A DNA stretch of 24,540 bases from an uncultured Collinsella sp. (GTDB taxonomy: Bacteria > Actinomycetota > Coriobacteriia > Coriobacteriales > Coriobacteriaceae). Under the pieces are notes generated by a model. The model was not told the DNA's origin. It searched no databases and was given only the letters and a program-made list of their open reading frames with translations. How positions within the stretch are numbered: the first letter of the stretch is position 1; every line of letters begins with the position of its first letter. The DNA lies in NCBI GenBank assembly GCA_902470905.1, contig CABRIC010000029.1, positions 1 through 24,540 of the forward strand, given 5' to 3'. Shown in pieces: positions 1-7,419 of the stretch. The translations under genes and the position numbers were made by a program.

Positions 1-259
1 GCACCGAGTGCTCAAGAATATGGAACACGCCGGTGGAATCGGCCGGCGGCGTCTTAAAGCCAATGGCAAAGGCCTTGTTTTCGTCGTCGCATGCCAGGTA
101 CAGCAGGCGAGCGCCCGAGGCAGTGTGTCGCAGCACGTAAGCGTCCGAGTCGAGCTCGGGCACGGTCTCGCGGCGCTCGACGGCAAAGCCGTGGCAGGTA
201 GTGCCGGGCACCAGCAGTGTAGCGGCTGCGGCGCGCGGGTCGGTTGAGGTGGTGGGCAT
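1..259 (-). CDS. M16C (presequence-protease/insulinase-like) metallopeptidase, 5' part only
   Basis: The gene runs off the left edge, leaving about 86 N-terminal residues. The ATG at 259-257 follows GGAG seven bases upstream on the minus strand. The translation ends with a segment reading GVFHILEHSV. HxxEH is the inverted zinc-binding motif of M16 peptidases, where two His bind zinc and the Glu is the catalytic base; the preceding F-x-T/S-P-P..STG spacing is that of the M16C (PreP, falcilysin-like) subfamily, proteins of about 970 residues that degrade peptides in a closed chamber. There is no signal peptide, so a cytosolic enzyme is likely. A TATACT -10-like hexamer lies at 317-312 on the minus strand, but no good -35 was found. 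It is probably the last core gene before the accessory block. The family call is firm; the substrate is unknown. Confidence 0.85.
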   Translation of the reverse strand, partial: MPTTSTDPRAAAATLLVPGTTCHGFAVERRETVPELDSDAYVLRHTASGARLLYLACDDENKAFAIGFKTPPADSTGVFHILEHSV

Positions 260-521
260 ATGCAGTCTCCTTTGACGCCCCAGCGGGGGCGAATCGAGTC
301 GAATCCTCGAGAGTATACCCATATGGGGCCGCGGTTCTGCGACGAACTGAAGACGATGCTGGCTGATCGTCGACCACCCTCGTTATCCGACCGTCCGAAA
401 ATCCTCGCTCGTCCATCACTTGCGTATCTCTCGTCTCTCATTCGTCTCTAATATGAAAGATGACAGGAAGATGAGAGAAAAATATGAGAGATAACTGAGC
501 AGCAAAGAGACAGGCAATCAT

Positions 522-538
522 GGTATTGTCTCAATACC
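522..538. promoter_or_regulatory. 7-3-7 palindrome, candidate operator
   Basis: GGTATTG at 522-528 and CAATACC at 532-538 form a perfect inverted repeat with a 3-base centre. It sits directly upstream of the -35-like element at 541. The size and symmetry fit a dimeric repressor site. No T-tract follows, so it is not a terminator. The binding protein is unknown. Confidence 0.4.
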
Positions 539-540
539 GA

Positions 541-568
541 TTGTTCTACCAGCAAAAATATGTATAGA
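541..568 (+). promoter_or_regulatory. Candidate sigma70-type promoter for the AlbA_2-type gene
   Basis: TTGTTC (541-546), a 16-base spacer and TATAGA (563-568) resemble a housekeeping promoter. Transcription would begin near 575 and give a leader of about 145 bases containing the GAGAGATA/TATCTCT repeats, which could fold as RNA. This is a pattern match only. Confidence 0.4.
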
Positions 569-721
569 TGAAGCAAATGGTAGACATTCCATCTCTATCT
601 ATCTCTTATCTCTAAGCCGAGAGATAGAGAGATAAATGAGAGATAATTACGAGAGATAACTGAGAGACGAGGGAAATCTATCCGCGGCATTCTCTGCAGG
701 ACCGAGCGAAAGGACGTGCAG

Positions 722-2188
722 ATGAACGAAAACGAGCTGACCGGTCTGCTTGAGTCTTTAAGGCGTATGGGCTCGGATGATCTTAACGTCGAAGCGAAGG
801 AGAGCGCCACGACGCTTTCCCGCGACGTGTGGGAAACGGTGAGCGCATTCGCGAACACTGCCGGCGGAACCATCGTGCTCGGAGTGAGTGAGCGCGCAGG
901 TTTTGTCCCGGTTGAGAACTTCGAGACCGAGAAAGTGCTCAACCAATTCGTGGCGGGCATGGGCGATGCCGGCGGTCGCGGAAAGCTGGCCAATCCGCCC
1001 AAATACACCATTGAGCGCGTGGAGCTCCAGGGCACCGTGGTTCTGGTCATCACGATTGAGGAGCTCGACCCGTCGAGCAAGCCTTGTTATGTCATAGAGC
1101 GGGGCGCCCAGGGCGGCAGCTACAAGCGCATCGATGACAAAGATGTGCCGCTTTCATCGACCGAGGTGCTCGCATTGGCGTCATACGGTCGAGCGACTCC
1201 GAGCGATCGCGACGCGGTGGCGGGTGCGGGCGCGGACAATCTCGACGAGACGCTGGTCGACCGTACGATAGATCGGGCTTTCTCGTTGACGCCCCGGGCG
1301 ATGCGCGGCGCGCCGGACAAACAAACGAAGCTGGAGCGCCTAAATATCCTTGATTCCCAGGGCAATGTCACCAAGGCTGGACTCCTAGTTGTGGGCACCT
1401 ACCCTCAGCAGTTCTATCCCAAGCTCTTCATTGACGTGGCTGTCCATGCGGGAACTCAGAAGGGCATGGCGGGGTCGCTGAGATTCATGGACCGCACAAT
1501 CTGTGAGGGAACGTTGGGCGAGATGATCTCGGATGCCGTCGCAGCCGTCGCCAAGAATTTGCGGCGAACCTCGACCGTCCAAGGTGTCTCGCGTGTCGAC
1601 TCGCTTGAGATTCCCGAGGAGGTTCTGCGCGAGGCAATCGCCAACGCCGTAATCCATCGAGAATACGGGGATCGGTTCTGTGGACAATCGATTGCCGTCG
1701 ACGTCTTTGACGATCGTGTCGAGGTGACGAATCCTGGCGGCCTTTACGGGGGAAAGACTCGCGAGAACTTGTTTGACGGCAGCTCCCGATGCCGTAACGC
1801 GACGCTCGTGAAACTCATGTCGATTGTCCCGCTGCCGGATGGCGCAGGTTCGCCGGCTGAGGGCAATGGCTCGGGCATCCCGATGATGATCGATGCCATG
1901 CGCGCGCATGGTCTGGCCGAGCCCCTGTTCTGCCCGGGGTTCGATCGGTTCAAGGTCGTACTTTACCGTTCAAAGATCGAGCCGGTCGATCATGGCGGGG
2001 GCTTAATTGTGGCGGCACTCAAACACTACGGCGAGCTGGGGACGCGTGAGCTGGCAGAACGCACGGGGCTTACAATTTCCCAGGTTAGGTCGCGCGTCAA
2101 CGCGCTCATTGCTCAAGGCGAGCTTGAGCCCACGGCGCCGGCGACGAGCCGCAACCGCAAGTATCGACTGTCAGAGCGCGTGGAATAA
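722..2188 (+). CDS. AlbA_2 (Schlafen-AlbA-like) DNA-binding / GHKL-type ATP-binding / winged-helix protein
   Basis: 488 residues from the ATG at 722. That start has AAAGGA seven bases upstream; a GTG at 716 is too close to the same ribosome site. Residues ~20-130 match the AlbA_2 domain: V-E-A-K-E, then SAFANTAGGTIVLGV, then a Y-K-R-I-D segment. Residues ~298-345 carry the RecG-related HATPase_c_4 fold: EEVLREAIANAVIHREY, then a D-R-V-E-V-x-N-P-G-G loop, then G-x-G-S-G-I-P near residue 380. Residues ~425-485 look like a winged helix (LGTRELAERTGLTISQVRSRVNAL). The family is common in accessory regions of anaerobes and is usually annotated 'ATP-binding protein'; roles in transcription control or phage defence are suggested but unsettled. 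A repeat array precedes it. The domain call is strong; the function is unknown. Confidence 0.85.
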   Translation: MNENELTGLLESLRRMGSDDLNVEAKESATTLSRDVWETVSAFANTAGGTIVLGVSERAGFVPVENFETEKVLNQFVAGMGDAGGRGKLANPPKYTIERVELQGTVVLVITIEELDPSSKPCYVIERGAQGGSYKRIDDKDVPLSSTEVLALASYGRATPSDRDAVAGAGADNLDETLVDRTIDRAFSLTPRAMRGAPDKQTKLERLNILDSQGNVTKAGLLVVGTYPQQFYPKLFIDVAVHAGTQKGMAGSLRFMDRTICEGTLGEMISDAVAAVAKNLRRTSTVQGVSRVDSLEIPEEVLREAIANAVIHREYGDRFCGQSIAVDVFDDRVEVTNPGGLYGGKTRENLFDGSSRCRNATLVKLMSIVPLPDGAGSPAEGNGSGIPMMIDAMRAHGLAEPLFCPGFDRFKVVLYRSKIEPVDHGGGLIVAALKHYGELGTRELAERTGLTISQVRSRVNALIAQGELEPTAPATSRNRKYRLSERVE

Positions 2189-2193
2189 ATGCG

Positions 2194-2242
2194 TTAGTGG
2201 ACGAGGCGACCCAATAATCGACCCTCAATTGGCGTCCACTAA
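2194..2242. repeat. 9-base inverted repeat after the AlbA_2-type gene
   Basis: TTAGTGGAC (2194-2202) and GTCCACTAA (2234-2242) are perfect inverted repeats separated by 31 bases. Shorter nested complements lie inside: GAGG/CCTC and CCAAT/ATTGG. The unit sits 5 bases after the stop at 2188 and between convergent genes. It may be a terminator without a T-tract or the footprint of a small mobile element. Confidence 0.45.
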
Positions 2243-2288
2243 GGTAAAGCGGTTGTTGCTCAGTCGACGGTGATGCTAAAGACTCGGC

Positions 2289-2780
2289 TTACGCCGGCAT
2301 GGCCCCGAACCCGTCCATCAAGAACAGCCTAAGAACCAGCTTGATGACATTTCCCGGTTTGACTTCTGCCGCGTCAAAGACGTGGCGCTCGGCGAGCTCG
2401 CTGCAGTATGCATAGATGTCGCGGATAAGGTCCGCGCCCGAGAGCGTAAACATGTAGCCTGCGTCCGAAAGCGTATTGGGCGCGGCGGGCAATTTGGTCA
2501 TGCGACAAAAGGTCAACAGGTCGGGCGCCATAGCGTCCTGGTAGCCAAGATGGCTGCCGTCTTCTTGTGCGACGAGTTCCAGCTGGCGTACTCGATTCAG
2601 CGCCGCTGCCAGCACAAAGCTCGGTGTGGGAGCATTGACGTCCTCCGTGCTCGCCACGAGTCTGCCTGCTGCCTGCGTGACAAGCCAAGCGACCTCGCGC
2701 TGGCAACGCACGGCCTTGCGCGTAACCGGCTTGATGGACGAAGAAGAAACGCTTCCCTTAGGCGGATTCGAAACAGCCAC
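2289..2780 (-). CDS. Hypothetical protein downstream of the cytosine methyltransferase
   Basis: 163 residues from a GTG at 2780, chosen because GGGAGG lies five bases upstream on the minus strand. I do not recognise the family. The first ~25 residues are polar (Ser/Lys/Arg-rich). The rest looks mostly helical and soluble, with a hydrophobic C-terminal helix (VIKLVLRLFLMDGF). There is no signal peptide, no membrane segment and no clear HTH or catalytic motif. It lies 126 bases downstream of the methyltransferase stop on the same strand, so it could be co-transcribed; a TATACT-like hexamer in the gap (2843-2838, minus) could also give it its own promoter. An R-M accessory role is possible from position alone. 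Coding is supported by start context, codon use and length. Confidence 0.6.
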   Translation of the reverse strand: MAVSNPPKGSVSSSSIKPVTRKAVRCQREVAWLVTQAAGRLVASTEDVNAPTPSFVLAAALNRVRQLELVAQEDGSHLGYQDAMAPDLLTFCRMTKLPAAPNTLSDAGYMFTLSGADLIRDIYAYCSELAERHVFDAAEVKPGNVIKLVLRLFLMDGFGAMPA

Positions 2781-2906
2781 AAGAACCTCCCATGAACGAC
2801 CCGGCCCAACAAGCCCGGATGAAACACGTGCTACATCAGTATACAGGGAAGTGGGATGGAAAAAACGGAGTCGACAGCGTGAACTGCCGGCTCCTGATTG
2901 CTTGCC

Positions 2907-4169
2907 TTAGAGGCTGTACACTTCGACCATAGCTTCGCCAATGCGATGGGGCACGCCGGTGACGAGTGCGTTGCCCATGCAGAAGGCTCGATGGCCGTCA
3001 GTCATGCCCGTATCGGTCCAGCCTTTCGGGAATCCCTGAAGCTGATCGAGCTCGTCGGGAACAAGACGGCGGAAACGGCCATCGGGACATTCGATGACGT
3101 GCTTGAAGCGGCTCGCTCCCGTGCCGCCTTCTCCTGTGAGGATGGTGCGGCTCGGCTTGTCGGTGGCATCCGGGAAGCTCATGGCTCCTTCGGAATACGT
3201 GTACGTAAAGCCTGTCTTTTTGTTAGTGCGCTCTTCGCGCTTGCTGCCCTTAAGGTAGCGCCAGTCGGGAAGCTTTTCGTCGGAGATGTAGAACTGCTCC
3301 GGGACATAAGCCTCGTCGACAAGCACGTCGCCAAGCACGTGGCGCTCACCGTGATAGTCCTCGGCAAAGTCGCAGGTCAGAACATGACAGCCCTGCATGA
3401 CGCCAGCATTCTTGAATTGAGAGGTCTTTTGGCCGACGCCAAAACGAGTTGAGTTCTCGTAGGGGTCGGGTAAAACATCGAGCTCGGACATCTCGTCGGG
3501 ATAGATGGCGGGGAAGGCTTTAGCCATGACGCCGTTGTGCATGCGATCAACGAGATCAACCTTGCCAGCGTCCTTTTCGCAGAAGATATAAACACGCTTG
3601 CGACGCTGGGGAAAACCATATTCCGCGGAGTTGACCACGCGCCATTCGACCGTGTAATCGAGGTCGGCAAGGCAGCTTAGGATGATGGCGAAGTCGCGAC
3701 CGCGCTGAGACGCGGGCGACTTGAGCAGACGATCGACATTCTCAAAGAGACCGAAGCGCGGCTTCTTCATCTCGAGGAAGTGGTAGATGTCCCACCAAAG
3801 GACACCCTTCTTGCCCTCGATGCCATGTGCCTGGTTAAGCGGGCGAGCGACGGAGTAATCCTGGCAAGGGAAGCCGCCGACAACCATCTGGACGTCGGGG
3901 ATTTCAACCTCTCCGGCTTCAGCCTGTTCCAGGACTTTATTGATATCTTCGTTGACTACGGAATCCTCGCCAAAGCGGTCCATATAGCAGCGTGCCGCGA
4001 ACTGACGAGCCTTGGTTCCGGGCGGTTCCCACTGATTGGCCCAAATGGTGCGAAAGGGTCCGGCGGGCTTCATGTAGAAATCTGGATAACGAGGGTCAGC
4101 ATAGCCTTCGAGGCCCAAACGAAATCCGCCGACGCCAGCAAAAAGCTCGGCGATTTTGACCTCTGACAT
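2907..4169 (-). CDS. DNA cytosine-5 methyltransferase of a Sau3AI-like R-M system
   Basis: 420 residues from the ATG at 4169 (GGGGGAG just upstream); an in-frame start at 4199 lacks this. C5-MTase motifs appear in order: I (ELFAGVGGFRLGL, ~8-20), IV with catalytic Cys102 (GGFPCQDYSV), VI (FENVDRLLKSP, ~142), VIII (PQRRKRVYIF), and X near the C terminus (MGNALVTGVPHRIGEAMV). The enzyme moves a methyl group from S-adenosylmethionine to C5 of a cytosine in its target. The stretches WANQWEP, VARPLN..GIEGKKGVLWW and LLKSPASQRGRDF resemble, from memory, the methylases that partner Sau3AI. With the divergent MutH/Sau3AI-type nuclease at 4319, the inferred target is GATC (GATm5C). Divergent layout lets the methylase and nuclease be timed separately. 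Family certain; specificity inferred. Confidence 0.93.
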   Translation of the reverse strand: MSEVKIAELFAGVGGFRLGLEGYADPRYPDFYMKPAGPFRTIWANQWEPPGTKARQFAARCYMDRFGEDSVVNEDINKVLEQAEAGEVEIPDVQMVVGGFPCQDYSVARPLNQAHGIEGKKGVLWWDIYHFLEMKKPRFGLFENVDRLLKSPASQRGRDFAIILSCLADLDYTVEWRVVNSAEYGFPQRRKRVYIFCEKDAGKVDLVDRMHNGVMAKAFPAIYPDEMSELDVLPDPYENSTRFGVGQKTSQFKNAGVMQGCHVLTCDFAEDYHGERHVLGDVLVDEAYVPEQFYISDEKLPDWRYLKGSKREERTNKKTGFTYTYSEGAMSFPDATDKPSRTILTGEGGTGASRFKHVIECPDGRFRRLVPDELDQLQGFPKGWTDTGMTDGHRAFCMGNALVTGVPHRIGEAMVEVYSL

Positions 4170-4200
4170 ACTCACTCCCCCAAATCGCTGCAAATGCAAA

Positions 4201-4293
4201 GATCAAGGGTACAGAAATCGGGTTGCAAATGGAAGATCCCTTAGGGGATCTTCACGGTATAACCCGAATTTACAGTAGCATACGTATTAGATC
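4201..4293. promoter_or_regulatory. Divergent R-M control region with four GATC sites and nested palindromes
   Basis: The gap between the divergent methyltransferase and nuclease genes has GATC at 4201, 4236, 4247 and 4290. Two of these lie in the arms of a perfect palindrome: GAAGATCCC (4232-4240) and GGGATCTTC (4245-4253), 4 bases apart. A second, wider pair, TCGGGTT (4219-4225) and AACCCGA (4261-4267), encloses it. If the system methylates GATC, its own promoter would be a cluster of its own sites, which fits methylation-sensitive autoregulation as known for some R-M systems. No convincing -35/-10 pair could be fixed. Confidence 0.6.
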
Positions 4294-4318
4294 ATGTCTT
4301 ATTTCGAGAGGATTTGCC

Positions 4319-5824
4319 ATGTCCAAGAAGCACCTCGATTTCAAGCGCATGCTTGACGATACTGATTTTTCTGACCCCTCTAGCATCGAGCGGTATGCTG
4401 CCAATCTCGACGGGATGACGTTTCGCGACATTCTGGAGCTTGGCATTGCGCCGGAGGGGGAGAGCGCGCCTAAGGACTTTGGATCCAAGAAGTACAAGGG
4501 CGGTATGGGAACCCTGATCGAGGAGCGTTACTTTGGCTACAAGGCCAACAGCGACGACCGGCCGGACTTTCCCGAGGCGGGTGTCGAGCTCAAGGCAACG
4601 TGTTTTGACGTACTTAAAGACGGTCGTAAATCTGCCGGTGAACGTCTTGTCTTGACGATGATTCCCTACGACCGTCCCGTTTCGCTCGACTACGACAGCT
4701 CGCATCTCAAGACCAAGCTCAGCAATATCCTGCTGATTTATTACGGCCGTGACCGCTCCATCGACAAATACGACCAGCGCATTGAGCGTGCAGTCATGGT
4801 TCGTCTGCCCGAAGAGGATATGAAGATCATTCGCGCCGACTACGAGAAAATCATTTCGTACATTCAGGATGGTCGCGCAGACGAGCTGTCGGAGGGCATG
4901 ACCACCTACTTGGGCGCCTGCACAAAGGGCGCAACCGAAGCGACAATGTGGGTCGACCAGTACTACGAGTACTTCAATACCGATACGGGCGAGATCGAAC
5001 GCCGTCGCGCGAAGCGTCGCGCCTTTTCTCTCAAACGCTCGTACATGGACTATGTGCTTCACGCCTATGTTCTCGGTGCCCCGCGTATCGGCGAGAGCAT
5101 CGTTCGAGGCGACGACGAGTCCATTGATTTCGAAAGCTACGTAACTGGACTGATCGAGCAACACTATGGCGAAACTGATCGCCAGATTGCGGAGCAGTAC
5201 GGCTTGGAATACACAGGAAACAAGGCGCAATGGACGACACTCGTTTATCGCATGCTCGGCATAAAAAACAATGCTGCCGAGGAGTTCGTTAAGGCTGGGA
5301 TTAACGTCCGCGCTTGTCGCGTTAATAAGAGGGGGCACATCGAGCAAGCAATGTCCTTCCCTCCGTTTGAGTTTAAGCAGCTAATCAATGAGGATTGGGA
5401 AACGTCTTCCTTCCGTGCGCGCCTTGAGACCAGTCGTTTCTTCTTTGTCGTGTTCCGTGAGGACCACGAGGGGGAGTGGCGCCTTGACCGCTGCCTATTC
5501 TGGGCAATGCCGGCAAACGAAATCGAAGGCCCCGCAAAGGCTTGTTGGGATGAGACACGAAAGGTCATTCGCGAGGGCGTTGAGCTCAATCCGTATCGGG
5601 ATGCAAGCGGAAAGCTCAAAGTGACCAACAACCTGCCCGGTATGGCAGACAACCCGATCGTTCACGTCCGCCCGCATACCTCAAAAGCTGCGTACAGATT
5701 CGCCGACGGAACCGAAATCGGCGATATTGCGAGGAACGCCTACGAGTTGCCCGACGGACGTTGGATGACCAGGCAATCGTTCTGGTTTAACAAGGGCTAT
5801 TTGGAGCATATTTTGGGACTGTAA
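4319..5824 (+). CDS. MutH/Sau3AI-family type II restriction endonuclease
   Basis: 501 residues from the ATG at 4319 (GAGAGGA six bases upstream); the upstream in-frame start at 4223 would run through the palindromic control region and is rejected. The N-terminal third has the MutH active-site pattern: Glu68 (GTLIEERYFG), Asp83 (DFPEAGVE), Glu90 and Lys92 (VELKA). The D-x6-E-x-K spacing is that of MutH, whose residues bind Mg2+ and cut at GATC. The length matches Sau3AI (about 490 residues), which has a catalytic MutH-like N domain and a second, inactive MutH-like C domain that binds another site. The C-terminal half here (~260-500) has no second D-ExK, fitting that arrangement. Partner methylase is divergent at 2907. 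GATC cleavage is inferred from family. Confidence 0.88.
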   Translation: MSKKHLDFKRMLDDTDFSDPSSIERYAANLDGMTFRDILELGIAPEGESAPKDFGSKKYKGGMGTLIEERYFGYKANSDDRPDFPEAGVELKATCFDVLKDGRKSAGERLVLTMIPYDRPVSLDYDSSHLKTKLSNILLIYYGRDRSIDKYDQRIERAVMVRLPEEDMKIIRADYEKIISYIQDGRADELSEGMTTYLGACTKGATEATMWVDQYYEYFNTDTGEIERRRAKRRAFSLKRSYMDYVLHAYVLGAPRIGESIVRGDDESIDFESYVTGLIEQHYGETDRQIAEQYGLEYTGNKAQWTTLVYRMLGIKNNAAEEFVKAGINVRACRVNKRGHIEQAMSFPPFEFKQLINEDWETSSFRARLETSRFFFVVFREDHEGEWRLDRCLFWAMPANEIEGPAKACWDETRKVIREGVELNPYRDASGKLKVTNNLPGMADNPIVHVRPHTSKAAYRFADGTEIGDIARNAYELPDGRWMTRQSFWFNKGYLEHILGL

Positions 5825-5979
5825 CAAGACCGTCTTCACATGCTGGTGCGCCCCGGACGCTGTCACGGCTGTGGTATCGATGTCGTGTATGACGATGCGG
5901 ACACCTAATTGTCTGTCGGGTGCTTCTGCCTTTGGGCGATACCTTGCCGCCAGGAGCGCTCGCCGGTACCTAAGATATC

Positions 5980-6678
5980 TTACAGGTAGATCCCCTCGCA
6001 CAGGGGCTTGTGGAACTGGGTGTGGTGGTCGCGTGCCCAGGTAAAAAGTGCCTGGTCAAAGTTGCCCTGTCTGGCGTGGATGCCAAAGACGCCGGCGACT
6101 TCCACGCGCACGAACTCCAGCGCGGGCAGCTTGTTGATAGCCGTGAGCGCAAACGGCGACATGGGCTCCTCGAACAGGTAATGGCTGCCTTGCAGCGCGC
6201 CACAGGCGGTGCAGGTGCTGGCGAGCGATACGGTTTTGGTGGTGCGCGACGTTACGGGCTTGTAGCCGCAGCGCTCGCGCAGGTAGTCGCGGATCTCGGC
6301 CGGCACGCAGCCCAGCGCGGGAACGATGGCTATGGCGTTGGCGCGGGCGGTGTCGATCGCGATGTGGCCCGTGTCGTCCATGGCGGGCGCAGCGCCGGGC
6401 GCGGCCTTGCTGCCCGAGTCCTCGGCCAACCGATACGGAATGCCAAAGGCCGCGACCGTCGTCTGCTCGTGGCACTTCCAACATTCGCGCTTGCCAAGCA
6501 CCAGATAGATGTAGGGCGCGCTGGGGTCGGAACGATCCACGCCGGGCAGCCACGCGGCAAAGGGCTCGGGGTTGACGCCATCGGGCACGTACCAGATCTT
6601 CTTGACCCGGTCCCACTTGGCGCCCAGGGCCTTGGCCTGGTCTTTGTGCGAAAAGGGAACATCGAGCTCGGTGCGCAT
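5980..6678 (-). CDS. DUF5710 domain protein with two cysteine pairs
   Basis: 232 residues from the ATG at 6678, which has AAAGGAG seven bases upstream; a longer in-frame reading to 6870 lacks a ribosome site. Residues 1-45 match DUF5710: LDVPFSHKDQAKALGAKWD, then K-K-x-W-Y-V-P. This short fold is also found in DNA primases and toprim-associated mobile-element proteins. A CxxC (CWKC) at ~62 and a second (CTAC) near 150 could bind zinc. The C-terminal half is soluble and unrecognised. It is convergent with the nuclease at 5824, leaving a 155-base gap with no clear terminator. Base use is close to that of the core genes, so it may be host rather than island DNA. Molecular role unknown. Confidence 0.75.
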   Translation of the reverse strand: MRTELDVPFSHKDQAKALGAKWDRVKKIWYVPDGVNPEPFAAWLPGVDRSDPSAPYIYLVLGKRECWKCHEQTTVAAFGIPYRLAEDSGSKAAPGAAPAMDDTGHIAIDTARANAIAIVPALGCVPAEIRDYLRERCGYKPVTSRTTKTVSLASTCTACGALQGSHYLFEEPMSPFALTAINKLPALEFVRVEVAGVFGIHARQGNFDQALFTWARDHHTQFHKPLCEGIYL

Positions 6679-7108
6679 GGCGGCTCCTTTGTGCGGCTTG
6701 CGGTGCATGTGCTCCAAGGATACCCCAGCGGCGGACGTCCGATGCATGCCGACGGAATTGCTGATGTTCTTGCTGTTGGCCGCGGCTGTTTGCGAACGCG
6801 ACGGTGCCGTTGGGGCATTGCTATAAGTCAGCAAATGAGCAATTTGGCCGTCCAAGCAGTCGCAAAGCAAAATGGAAGTCCCGCGCCGTCAAGCAGTTTT
6901 GCCACTGCTGCACTACATAACCACAGTTAAACGCGGCAATTCGCTCTTGTACAGTCTTAACCGTGATCACACGTCATTAGTAGCTCAGAGGTTAGGGCGG
7001 TGACTGAATGGCTCGGTACAAAGGCGAGAATAGGGCATGGGAAGGAGCCGCTCGGCTGCTCGCAAATCCGGCGCGCGGACGTGAAGGTGTGCGAGACCCC
7101 CTAAGCAC
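6679..7108. other. 430-base stretch without a supportable gene
   Basis: I find no convincing coding frame here. The left part must hold the promoter of the DUF5710 gene. The right part (6970-7108) changes composition and marks the start of the decayed replication module. A TAGCTCAG word at 6980-6987 resembles a tRNA D-arm, but no acceptor, anticodon or T-arm can be paired around it. An in-frame stretch from the ATG at 7008 is open through 7108 but reads into the wrong frame of the HTH gene that follows, so it could be the frameshifted start of that gene. Confidence 0.5.
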
Positions 7109-7246
7109 GTGGCCGAGATTGGCGGGTGGAGCCTGCGCCAAGTCCAGAAGTGGTGCGCGGACGGGACGCTCCCCGCGATGATGATCGGCGGCACCTGGGC
7201 GATCAGCGGGCAGAAAATCTGCGACATGCTCGGCATTGAGGACTAG
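7109..7246 (+). CDS. Excisionase-like helix-turn-helix small protein, probably 5'-damaged
   Basis: The open frame from the GTG at 7109 gives 45 residues ending at TAG 7244-7246. It reads VAEIGGWSLRQVQKWCADG, then LPAMMIGGTWAIS. This is the HTH_17/excisionase pattern: a recognition helix with xVQxWCxxG, then P..(K)IGGxWxI as the wing. Such proteins bind DNA as Xis or as replication/transfer regulators in mobile elements. The usual start (about 10 residues before VAE) is not in frame: a TGA lies upstream at 7082-7084 and there is no ribosome site before the GTG. The ATG at 7008 opens another frame up to this point, so a frameshift may have broken the gene. Neighbouring small ORF starts 2 bases after the stop. 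Confidence 0.5.
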   Translation: MAEIGGWSLRQVQKWCADGTLPAMMIGGTWAISGQKICDMLGIED

Positions 7247-7248
7247 CG

Positions 7249-7419
7249 ATGCCTATGGAAGCATTCAAGGAAAATGACACCGGTGGCCGTATACTTGGCG
7301 GCGGGGCCACCGGCGGCGAGTGGACAGGCCGGGGGCCTGTCGTGGCTGCATCTTACAGCTCGGTCACGGGGAGCGCCGCCTCGCAGCTCGATTGCGGGGT
7401 GAGCCAGCATGAACGATAA
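7249..7419 (+). CDS. Small ORF between the HTH and primase-like genes
   Basis: 56 codons from ATG 7249, starting 2 bases after the HTH stop and overlapping the start of the primase-like gene at 7409 (start and stop overlap by 11 bases). This tight coupling resembles an operon. The sequence is Gly/Ser/Ala-rich with no motif I recognise. It lacks a strong ribosome site, so translational coupling or chance must be considered. It may also be the remains of a longer replication-protein N terminus. Confidence 0.3.
   Translation: MPMEAFKENDTGGRILGGGATGGEWTGRGPVVAASYSSVTGSAASQLDCGVSQHER

Larger units (their letters stand above)
425..669. promoter_or_regulatory. GAGAGATA octamer array upstream of the AlbA_2-type gene
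   Basis: This AT-rich stretch holds many copies of GAGAGATA or close variants. Forward copies are at 486-493, 619-626, 627-634, 638-645 and 651-658, with a variant at 662-669. Reverse copies (TATCTCT with or without C) are at 425-432, 600-606 and 607-613, with GTCTCT variants at 433-450. The copies at 600-613 face those at 620-634, forming a two-repeat inverted structure around 614-619. The array ends about 50 bases before the start codon at 722, so it lies in the leader or promoter of that gene. A multi-site operator for a regulator, possibly the AlbA_2/winged-helix protein itself, is the simplest reading; that is inference. Confidence 0.55.

Noticed and set aside
425..669. Possible CRISPR array in the GAGAGATA repeats
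   Set aside because: Repeats are 8 bases, occur in both orientations and are nearly contiguous, without spacers of constant length; no cas genes nearby.
4292..5347. A 351-codon minus-strand frame opposite the restriction endonuclease
   Set aside because: Shadow of the MutH/Sau3AI-type gene; no ribosome site or motif.
5839..5907. Short plus-strand ORF with a CHGC motif after the restriction gene
   Set aside because: Only 22 codons, no ribosome site and no homologue recognised; may be a fragment, but cannot be supported.
6010..6930. A 306-codon plus-strand frame opposite the DUF5710 gene
   Set aside because: Gly/Ala/Arg-rich shadow; the minus-strand frame has the DUF5710 motif and an AAAGGAG ribosome site.
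6975..7015. tRNA-like TAGCTCAG word with a possible D-arm
   Set aside because: No acceptor stem, anticodon arm or T-arm could be paired; most likely chance.
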